Source of the DNA: an uncultured Eubacteriales bacterium
GTDB taxonomy: Bacteria > Bacillota > Clostridia > Christensenellales > Aristaeellaceae
DNA: 53,048 nt
Direction: 5' to 3'
Assembly: GCA_902773895.1 (NCBI GenBank)
Contig: CACYGB010000003.1
Location: 1-53,048 of the forward strand
Positions 47,461 through 53,048 of this stretch are shown here, piece after piece; within the stretch, counting starts at the first letter, position 1, and every line of letters begins with the position of its first letter. A program made the translations under genes and the position numbers. The notes under the pieces are model-generated. The model was not told the DNA's origin. It did no database searches and was given only the letters and a program-made list of their open reading frames with translations.

Positions 47461-48753
47461 TTATTCCTTGTCGTTCAGGGCAGCCACGCCGGGCAGCTCG
47501 ATGCCTTCCAGGAATTCCAGGGAAGCGCCGCCGCCGGTGGACACATGGGTCACCTTGTCGGCGTAGCCCAGCTTCTTGATAGCCGCAGCGCTGTCGCCGC
47601 CGCCGATGATAGTGATGCCGGGGTTGTTGGCCACGGCTTCCGCCACGGTGCGGGTGCCTTCGGCAAACACGGGGAATTCGCAGACGCCCATGGGGCCGTT
47701 CCAGATGATGGTGCGGGCGCGCTTCACTTCATTCACGAACAGTTCCCGGGTCACAGGGCCGATGTCCATGCCCTCGAAGCCGTCGGGGATCTCCTGGGAA
47801 TGCACGGTGATGTGCAGGCAGTCGTTGCTGAAGGCGTTGCCCGCTTCGTTGTCCACAGGCAGCACGATGCGCTTGCCCTTGTAAGCGGCCTTGGCCAGCA
47901 GTTCCTTGGCCAGTTCCATCTTGTCGTCTTCGCACAGGCTGTTGCCGATGTGGCCGCCCATGGCTTTCTGGAAGGTGTAGGCCATGCCGCCGCCGATGAT
48001 CAGCACATCCACCTTTTCCAGCAGGTTGTTGATGACGCCGATCTTATCGGACACTTTCGCGCCGCCCAGGATGGCCAGGAAAGGCCGCTCGGGGTTTTCC
48101 AGCGCGCCGCCCATGATGCGCAGTTCCTTTTCGATCAGGTAGCCGGCCACGGCAGGCAGATAATGGGTCACGCCTTCGGTGGAGGCGTGGGCGCGGTGAG
48201 CGGTGCCGAACGCGTCGTTCACATACAGATCCGCGAAGGAAGCCAGTTCCTTGGCAAATTCGGGATCGTTCTTTTCCTCTTCCGCATGGAAGCGCAGGTT
48301 CTCCAGCAGCAGGACCTGGCCGGCCTTCAGGGAAGCGGCCTTCGTCTTGGCGTCGGGGCCGATCACGTCTTTGGCCATCAGCACTTCCTGACCCAGCAGT
48401 TCGCTCAGGCGCTTGGCAACGGGCGCCAGGGAGAATTTCTTCACATCACCCTTGGCCTTTTCCAGCATTTCGGCAGTGGCGGCGGCGCGTTCTTCCTCGG
48501 GCAGGGCATCCACCTTGGCCTTTTCCTTCTTGTTCAGCTTCAGGCTGTCATTGAAAACGTTGTGGGGCTTGCCCATATGGCTGCACAGCACCACCTTGGC
48601 GCCGTTCTTGAGCAGGTACTGGATGGTGGGCAGAGCGCCGACGATGCGGTTTTCATCGGTGATGCGTTCGCCGTCCATGGGCACGTTGAAGTCGACGCGG
48701 ACCAATACCCGCTGGCCTTTGACGTTGACGTCTTCGATGGTCTTCTTGTTCAT
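47461..48753 (-). CDS. pgk: Phosphoglycerate kinase
   Basis: The 430-residue enzyme makes ATP from 1,3-bisphosphoglycerate. The N-terminal [12 protein letters not shown] with the catalytic Arg region, LCSHMGKP, and the C-terminal nucleotide-binding segment [10 protein letters not shown] are conserved. It is about 35 residues longer than the usual 395 because of a charged lysine/glutamate-rich insertion near residues 70-105 ([19 protein letters not shown]), seen in some other anaerobes. AAAGGAG precedes ATG 48753. It follows cggR by 78 bases with no gapA between them. Confidence 0.96.
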   Translation of the reverse strand: MNKKTIEDVNVKGQRVLVRVDFNVPMDGERITDENRIVGALPTIQYLLKNGAKVVLCSHMGKPHNVFNDSLKLNKKEKAKVDALPEEERAAATAEMLEKAKGDVKKFSLAPVAKRLSELLGQEVLMAKDVIGPDAKTKAASLKAGQVLLLENLRFHAEEEKNDPEFAKELASFADLYVNDAFGTAHRAHASTEGVTHYLPAVAGYLIEKELRIMGGALENPERPFLAILGGAKVSDKIGVINNLLEKVDVLIIGGGMAYTFQKAMGGHIGNSLCEDDKMELAKELLAKAAYKGKRIVLPVDNEAGNAFSNDCLHITVHSQEIPDGFEGMDIGPVTRELFVNEVKRARTIIWNGPMGVCEFPVFAEGTRTVAEAVANNPGITIIGGGDSAAAIKKLGYADKVTHVSTGGGASLEFLEGIELPGVAALNDKE

Positions 48754-48831
48754 GGGTGATACACTCCTTTTTCCTTTTCATAATGTGGTTCAGGGTGTTG
48801 TATATCCTGGCCCGAGGGCCGTGATACCGTT

Positions 48832-49863
48832 TTATCCGTTGGGCAGCAGCGCCACGATCCGGCGCGCAGCCGCCTCGTCGGTGATGAGGGAATTGTGGCT
48901 TTCGTGCCGGGTGGCGGCAATGATAGCCTCCGCCTTGCCGCTGCCGGCGGCCACGGCCACCATCATGCTGTTGCGGTGCAATTTTCCCACCACGCCCAGG
49001 CTGACCGTGCTGGCCTGGTACACCGTTTTTCCCTGGAAATCGAAAAAGTCGCCGAAGGCCTCCCCCACTGCCCTGCTCTTTTTCAGGGTATCCATTTCCT
49101 CCGCCGTCAGGCCCCTGCGCTGCGCCATCACGTCGGCGCGGCCGATGCCATGCACCACCAGGTCGGTGCGCTCCAGCAGGTCAATGGTTTCCTTCACGGC
49201 CGGCAGCTTCATCATTTCCTGCAGGGCGGCGGCGTCCAGGCTGTCCGGCAGGTGCATCACCCGGTGATGTCCGCCGATGCGCCGGGCGATTTCCGCGGCG
49301 ATGGTGTTGGCCTGAGTTTCCATGGCGGAGCCCATGCCCCCGCGGGCCGGCACCACCATCACATTCATGGGCGTGGCGGACTGCATGCCCCGGGCCACTT
49401 CGCTCATGGTATTTCCGCCGGTCACAGCCAGCGTCATCCCGCTTTGCAGCAGCTTGTGCACCCGGTGCGCGGCGGCGCGGCCCACCTCCTTGAGCACCTG
49501 CGGGTCGGCGTCCGCGTTGCCGGAAACCACCACCACGTGGGGCACGCGCAGCAGACGAGACAGCGCTTGTTCCAGCTTGGTCAGGCCGAACATGGCCCGG
49601 CTCAGGTCCCGTGCGCCGGAAAGCACCTCGATGGCCTGCGGCGTCAATTGCATGCCGGCGGCGTCCATGGTGATCAGCCCCTGCTCCTTCAAGGCGGCGG
49701 CAGCGGCGCGCACCTCCCTTTCGGGCAGGTTCAGCCGCGCGGCCAAAGCCCGGCGGCCCACCGGCTGCATGGTTTCAATGGAGGACAGCACCTGGGCGCG
49801 GCGGCCGATGTCGGCCATCAGATCCGGCGCGATGCGGCTCAGCACCGCCATATCATCCAGCAC
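48832..49863 (-). CDS. cggR: Central glycolytic genes regulator, CggR (SorC family)
   Basis: The 343-residue repressor (B. subtilis CggR has 340) has an N-terminal winged helix-turn-helix (about 15-70; PVGRRALAARLNLPEREVRAAAAAL) and a C-terminal sugar-phosphate-binding SorC domain with VVVSGNAD, LAVTGGNTMSEVARGM and GRADVM. In B. subtilis it releases DNA when fructose 1,6-bisphosphate is high. GTG 49863 is chosen because GGAGGG lies 7 bases upstream and gives the family length; an ATG 60 bases earlier has no such site. The operator probably lies near the promoter at 49927-49955. The usual downstream gapA is not here. Confidence 0.9.
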   Translation of the reverse strand: MLDDMAVLSRIAPDLMADIGRRAQVLSSIETMQPVGRRALAARLNLPEREVRAAAAALKEQGLITMDAAGMQLTPQAIEVLSGARDLSRAMFGLTKLEQALSRLLRVPHVVVVSGNADADPQVLKEVGRAAAHRVHKLLQSGMTLAVTGGNTMSEVARGMQSATPMNVMVVPARGGMGSAMETQANTIAAEIARRIGGHHRVMHLPDSLDAAALQEMMKLPAVKETIDLLERTDLVVHGIGRADVMAQRRGLTAEEMDTLKKSRAVGEAFGDFFDFQGKTVYQASTVSLGVVGKLHRNSMMVAVAAGSGKAEAIIAATRHESHNSLITDEAAARRIVALLPNG

Positions 49864-49926
49864 CCAGTGTCCCTCCTTCCGCTTGGACAAACATTGCCCC
49901 ACCGGGCAAATGACGTCCCGCAAAGT

Positions 49927-49955
49927 AGTATAACATACCGCCGCCGGAAAGTAAA
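49927..49955 (-). promoter_or_regulatory. Promoter of the cggR-pgk-tpiA operon
   Basis: On the minus strand TTTACT (49955-49950) and TATACT (49932-49927) are separated by 17 bases, about 64 bases before the chosen cggR start. CCGCCGCCGG lies in the spacer; a CggR operator may be near but I cannot place it. Confidence 0.62.
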
Positions 49956-49999
49956 TAGCGGCAGATGCCCAAATTGCGAAGATTCCATGACATTTTCAG

Positions 50000-50028
50000 T
50001 TTTCAGACGCCCGGTTCCGTGTTATAAT
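50000..50028 (+). promoter_or_regulatory. Promoter of the WYL regulator gene
   Basis: TTTTCA (50000-50005) and a perfect TATAAT (50023-50028) are separated by 17 bases. A palindromic operator begins 4 bases after the -10, over the expected transcription start. Confidence 0.7.
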
Positions 50029-50031
50029 CAG

Positions 50032-50052
50032 GACAGGAAAATGTCCTGTTTT
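50032..50052 (+). promoter_or_regulatory. Predicted operator of the WYL regulator, site 1
   Basis: GACAGG-N4-TGTCCTGTTT, containing the inverted repeat AGGACA/TGTCCT in its surroundings (50030-50047), overlaps the transcription start of the regulator's own gene. An almost identical site lies at 50973-50993. Confidence 0.68.
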
Positions 50053-50068
50053 ACGATTGGAGCGCTGT

Positions 50069-50974
50069 ATGAGAATTGACCGCATGATCGGTATTCTGTC
50101 CATTCTGCTGCAAAAGGACCGGGTCACCGCGCCGCAGCTGGCGGAAACCTTTGAGGTATCCCGCAGGACCATCATCCGGGACATCGACGCGCTGTGCCGC
50201 GCCGGCATCCCCATCCGCACCGCCCAGGGAAAGCACGGCGGCATCGCCATCATGGATGCCTACCGCATGGACCGGACCCTGCTGACCCGCAGCGACGTGC
50301 AGGCCCTGCTGGCCGGCCTGCGCAGCCTGGACAGCGTCAGCGGCACCAACCGCTATGGCCAGCTAATGGAAAAAATCAGCCCCGGCGCTTCCAGCCTGCT
50401 GCCCGGGGACAGCCATATCCTGATCGACCTGTCCTCCTGGTACAAAAGCACGCTGGCGCCGAAAATCGAACAGATCCACGCCGCCGCCGACCGGCACAGG
50501 CTGATTTGCTTTCACTACCTGTCCCCCGCCGGGGAAAGCGACCGCACCGTGGAGCCGTACTTTCTTCTGTTCCACTGGGCCAGCTGGTACGTGTGGGGAT
50601 ACTGCCGCACGCGGCTGGATTTCCGGCTGTTCAAGCTGAACCGCATGACCGGCCTGACGGTGGGAGACGCTTTCGAGCCCCGGCCCTGCGAGGCGCCCGA
50701 TCTGTCCGACCAGCGGGTGTTCCCGGCCCGGTATCCGGTGCGCATGCGGCTGCCCGTTCAATACAAATGGCGCCTGATTGAAGAATACGGCGAGCAGTGC
50801 TTCACCCAAACGCCGGACGGTAATTGCCTTTTCTCCGCCGGGTTTACCGACCGGGAACAGGTGCTGAGCTGGGTGCTGTCCTTTCAGGGCGAAGCGGAAT
50901 TGCTGGAGCCGGCGGAATTGCGCGCCGACCTGGCCGCCATCGGAGAAAAAATCACCCGACGGCATCAAACATGA
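50069..50974 (+). CDS. WYL-domain transcriptional regulator (YafY/DeoR-like HTH)
   Basis: The 301-residue protein has an N-terminal winged helix-turn-helix (residues 1-60; MIGILSILLQKDRVTAPQLA and VSRRTIIRDIDALCRAGIP) and a WYL domain (about 130-220), with SWYVWGYCRTRLDFRLFKLNRM carrying the WYL-like core and basic residues that bind ligands such as nucleic acids or nucleotides in this family. ATG 50069 follows GGAG at 50059-50062. It precedes the GyrI-like and YjbR-DUF3795 genes. Matching palindromes before the regulator and before the GyrI gene suggest autoregulation and control of those two genes. The ligand is unknown. Confidence 0.88.
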   Translation: MRIDRMIGILSILLQKDRVTAPQLAETFEVSRRTIIRDIDALCRAGIPIRTAQGKHGGIAIMDAYRMDRTLLTRSDVQALLAGLRSLDSVSGTNRYGQLMEKISPGASSLLPGDSHILIDLSSWYKSTLAPKIEQIHAAADRHRLICFHYLSPAGESDRTVEPYFLLFHWASWYVWGYCRTRLDFRLFKLNRMTGLTVGDAFEPRPCEAPDLSDQRVFPARYPVRMRLPVQYKWRLIEEYGEQCFTQTPDGNCLFSAGFTDREQVLSWVLSFQGEAELLEPAELRADLAAIGEKITRRHQT

Positions 50975-50993
50975 CAGGTTTTTGTCCTGTTTC
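50973..50993 (+). promoter_or_regulatory. Predicted operator of the WYL regulator, site 2
   Basis: GACAGG-N4-TGTCCTGTTT begins inside the regulator's stop codon and ends 34 bases before the GyrI-like start. Apart from the central four bases (TTTT instead of AAAA) the 20-base core is identical to site 1. Confidence 0.68.
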
Positions 50994-51027
50994 CTTTGCT
51001 ATCCTGAAGCAAAAGGAGGAGGAAACC

Positions 51028-51666
51028 ATGGCCTTTGATTTCAAAAAAGAGTTCAGGGAATTTTATCTGCCGCCGCAGAAGCCGCAGCTTCTTTTCGTTC
51101 CGCCCATGCAGTACGCGTCCGTGGCCGGCGAAGGCGATCCTAACGCTCCCTCCGGCGCGTTCCAGCGGGCTGTGGGCCTGCTGTTTACCCTGGCGTACAC
51201 CGTCAAAATGAGCAAAATGGGCGATCACCGCATGACCGGCTATTTTGATTTTGTGGTGCCGCCCCTGGAAGGGCTGTGGCAGCAGAAAGGAGGCGGCCCC
51301 GTGGACCTGAACCGCAAGCAGGACTTTGGCTGGACCGCCCTGATCCGGCTGCCGGATTTCGTGACGGAGGAGGAATTTGCCTGGGCCCGGCAGGAAGCCG
51401 CCCGGAAAAAGGGCATCGAAACCAAAGACGCCCGGTTGAAGACCCTTTCGGAAGGGATGTGCGTGCAGATGCTGCACCGGGGGCCCTACGATCAGGAACC
51501 GGCGTCCATCCGTCAAATGGAGCAGTTCGCCGCCCAGGCCGGGTACGTCCTTGACCTGAGCGATCAAAGGCGGCACCATGAAATCTATCTGAGCGACGCC
51601 CGGAAAACCGCCCCGGACAAAATGCGCACCGTGATCCGTCTGCCCGTCCGAAAGGAGGCTCCCTGA
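51028..51666 (+). CDS. GyrI-like small-molecule-binding domain protein
   Basis: The 212-residue protein has the GyrI-like/AraC effector-binding (SOUL/BRE) fold: FVPPMQYASVAGEGDPN near residue 25-42, then GWTALIRLPDFV and the segment GMCVQMLHRGPYDQEPASI, a typical ligand-pocket strand. Free-standing members bind hydrophobic or cationic compounds and can hydrolyse cyclopropanoids or counter gyrase toxins. AAAAGGAGGAGG precedes ATG 51028. The next gene starts on its stop codon (TGATG). It is probably controlled by the WYL regulator. Confidence 0.85.
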   Translation: MAFDFKKEFREFYLPPQKPQLLFVPPMQYASVAGEGDPNAPSGAFQRAVGLLFTLAYTVKMSKMGDHRMTGYFDFVVPPLEGLWQQKGGGPVDLNRKQDFGWTALIRLPDFVTEEEFAWARQEAARKKGIETKDARLKTLSEGMCVQMLHRGPYDQEPASIRQMEQFAAQAGYVLDLSDQRRHHEIYLSDARKTAPDKMRTVIRLPVRKEAP

Positions 51667-52298
51667 TGCGATACCCCTGGATCGACGAATACCTGATGGC
51701 CAAGCGGGCCGTCACCAAGGATCTGCAGCCCGAATGGAACTGGATCCGCTACAAGATCGGCGAAAAAATGTTTGCCGCCGTGCTGCTGGATCCCCAGGAC
51801 CGGCCCATCTACATCAACGTGAAGCTGGACCCTTTGGAGGGCGCCGCCCTGCGCCAGCAGTACCGGGACATTATTCCCGGCTATTACAGCGACAAGCGCT
51901 GCTGGAACTCGGTCCTGGCCGACGGCAGCGTGCCCGACGGCCTGTTGAAAAAAATGCTGGACACCTCTTACCGCCTGGTACTGCAGGGCTTCAGCCGGAA
52001 GAAGTTGCGGGAAATCCTGGGGCTGTCCCCCTGCGGCGCCGATTGCGCCGCGTGCGGTTTTTACCGGGCGCAATGCCCCGGCTGCAATGAAAGCTGCGGC
52101 CAGGTTTTCCACCAGGCGGAGGGTGAAGCCTGTCCCCTGTACCGTTGTCCCGTGCAAAAGCACCGGCAGGCGTCCTGCGCTTTCTGCCCGTCTCTTCCCT
52201 GCGATCTATGGCGCGCCACCCGGGACCCCCGGATGACGGAGGAGGAATTCGAACAAAGCATCGGGGAGCGCATCGCGCGCCTGCGCGGATTCCCATGA
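51666..52298 (+). CDS. Fusion of YjbR/MmcQ-like and cysteine-rich DUF3795 domains
   Basis: The 210-residue protein joins an N-terminal YjbR/MmcQ (CyaY-like fold) domain (about 1-118; PEWNWIRYKIGEKMFAAVLLD and YYSDKRCWNSVLADGSVPDGLLKKMLDTSYRLV) to a C-terminal DUF3795 domain rich in cysteine (about 120-210; CGADCAACGFYRAQCPGC, then CPLYRCP and CAFCPSLPC), which likely binds zinc or an iron-sulfur cluster. Such domains are usually separate proteins. It is coupled to the GyrI-like gene by a TGATG overlap. Its role is unknown; a redox, metal or DNA-linked function is conceivable. Confidence 0.85.
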   Translation: MRYPWIDEYLMAKRAVTKDLQPEWNWIRYKIGEKMFAAVLLDPQDRPIYINVKLDPLEGAALRQQYRDIIPGYYSDKRCWNSVLADGSVPDGLLKKMLDTSYRLVLQGFSRKKLREILGLSPCGADCAACGFYRAQCPGCNESCGQVFHQAEGEACPLYRCPVQKHRQASCAFCPSLPCDLWRATRDPRMTEEEFEQSIGERIARLRGFP

Positions 52299-52310
52299 CC
52301 AAACAAAAAA

Positions 52311-52340
52311 GCCGGAGGAAAATATCTCCTCCGGCTTTTT
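52311..52340 (+). terminator. Bidirectional intrinsic terminator
   Basis: GCCGGAGGA / TCCTCCGGC (52311-52319, 52327-52335) is flanked by an A run and followed by TTTTT. It separates the convergent YjbR-DUF3795 and spoVT-like genes; 52341-52406 holds nothing that I can support. Confidence 0.88.
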
Positions 52341-52406
52341 CGTCACACCGTCGCCCGGCAGCATATTCAGCATGTACCCCGTTTCCGAAAGCGGCGAAGC
52401 AGCGCG

Positions 52407-53048
52407 TCACTGCTCCATCTGGCGTCCCACGATGCCGGCGGCGGTTTCCGCCACCTTCACCTCGGTATCGCCCATGCGGGCCCCCTGCTCCCGGGACAGC
52501 AGCAGCACCGCGCCGATAGCCTCTCCGTCCGCGATGAGAGGCGATACCACCTGCGCCGTATAACCGGACACGTCCTCCTCGTTGGTTACCGGCATGATTT
52601 TTCCGCCGCCGGTGCGGCTGCCCATCACGGCCTGCCGGGCCTGAATGGCGTTTTCCAGATCCGGGCTGATGGGTTTATCCCACAGTTCCTTTTTGCTGAC
52701 CCCGCTGGCCGCCACCACCTGGTCCCGGTCCACGATGCAGGCAATATGCCCCAGCGAGCAGAACAGGGATTCTGTGTAATCCTTGGCAAAGGACGGCATT
52801 TCCCCGATAGGGGAATATTTTTTCAATATCACTTCGCCGTCCCGATCCGTGTAAATCTCCAGCGGGTCACCCTCGCTGATGGTATTGACACGGAAGGCTT
52901 TGTCCAGCCGCTTTTTTACCTGCTGAACAACAATGACCTGACCTTCCGTGCCCCGGATAAAATTTGCGGCGTCCTCCTCCCCGCCCTCCGGCAGCTCGCC
53001 GGTTTTCAGCAGGGTGTCGATGTCCGCCTTCAGCTTCACGTCGATGTG
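52407..53048 (-). CDS. SpoVT-like GAF domain protein without the AbrB DNA-binding half (5' end beyond window)
   Basis: The frame is open to the right window edge. From about 52877 downwards it matches SpoVT closely (GDPLEIYTDRDGEVILKKYSPIGE, then a GAF domain with SLFCSLGHIACIVDRDQVVAASGVSKKELWDKPI). In SpoVT this is preceded by an AbrB domain with GIVRRIDDLGRVVIPKE; that sequence is absent here in all three frames and replaced by an unrelated acidic stretch (about residues 1-54 from GTG 53039: KADIDTLLKTGELPEGG and so on). SpoVT controls sigma-G-dependent genes in the forespore and needs the AbrB part to bind DNA. The gene is either a deletion fusion to an upstream gene or a strongly diverged regulator. 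Its true start cannot be seen. Confidence 0.7.
   Translation of the reverse strand, partial: HIDVKLKADIDTLLKTGELPEGGEEDAANFIRGTEGQVIVVQQVKKRLDKAFRVNTISEGDPLEIYTDRDGEVILKKYSPIGEMPSFAKDYTESLFCSLGHIACIVDRDQVVAASGVSKKELWDKPISPDLENAIQARQAVMGSRTGGGKIMPVTNEEDVSGYTAQVVSPLIADGEAIGAVLLLSREQGARMGDTEVKVAETAAGIVGRQMEQ

Overview
The window looks like a chromosomal segment of a GC-rich Clostridia (Firmicutes) bacterium. The signs are strong AGGAGG-type ribosome binding sites, sigma-A promoters close to TTGACA-N17-TATAAT, a cggR-pgk-tpiA glycolytic block, and relics of endospore genes (spoIIGA/sigE, a GerA-type receptor, a SpoVT-like protein). A gut or rumen lineage such as Christensenellales is a reasonable guess, but nothing here proves it. 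I see no phage, transposase, CRISPR array, rRNA or tRNA.

Layout. 1-7.6 kb: an importer (two LplB/YtcP-type permeases and a binding protein) followed by NamZ-like exo-muramidase, tandem-GNAT, PIG-L-like and NagZ-like GH3 genes, which reads as cytoplasmic salvage of cell-wall amino sugars. 7.7-9.1 kb: MATE exporter. 9.2-14.7 kb: a methionine importer metNIQ behind a Met-rich leader peptide and a terminator with mutually exclusive hairpins, then a GlcD-type flavoprotein and an aminotransferase. 14.7-18.5 kb: a DUF2974 hydrolase and an EF-G/Tet-like GTPase fused to a YacP/Rae1-like NYN nuclease domain. 18.6-19.1 kb: a multi-hairpin repeat (copy A). 19.1-25.2 kb: purB, a CofE-like ligase, a GerAA/GerAC deletion chimera, two half-size chromate transporters, a GH43 enzyme, and a frameshifted spoIIGA joined to the end of sigE. 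25.2-31 kb: a GNAT, a heterodimeric ABC exporter behind its own short leader ORF and terminator, and a type Ic aspartate aminotransferase. 31.4-35.8 kb: AlaX editing protein and a MoxR-DUF58-DUF4129 operon. 36.3-40.8 kb: AraC regulator, GH8 oligoxylanase, DUF4867 and a fucose/arabinose isomerase-family protein. 40.9-46 kb: RF3, a three-gene ABC-2 transporter and RecO. 46-46.5 kb: the second repeat copy (B), inverted relative to A. 46.6-49.9 kb: tpiA, pgk, cggR. 50-52.3 kb: a WYL regulator, a GyrI-like protein and a YjbR-DUF3795 fusion sharing a duplicated palindromic operator. 52.4 kb to the end: a SpoVT-like protein without its AbrB DNA-binding half.

Main points of interest. (1) Two ribosome-mediated attenuators are readable from the sequence, one with methionine codons ahead of metNIQ and one ahead of an ABC exporter. 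(2) Three sporulation-associated loci carry fusion or deletion scars, suggesting a lineage that has lost sporulation by in-place deletions. (3) The GTPase-NYN fusion suggests a single protein combining ribosome remodelling with A-site mRNA cleavage. (4) Two diverged inverted copies of a hairpin-rich element each begin just after a stop codon and bracket about 27 kb.
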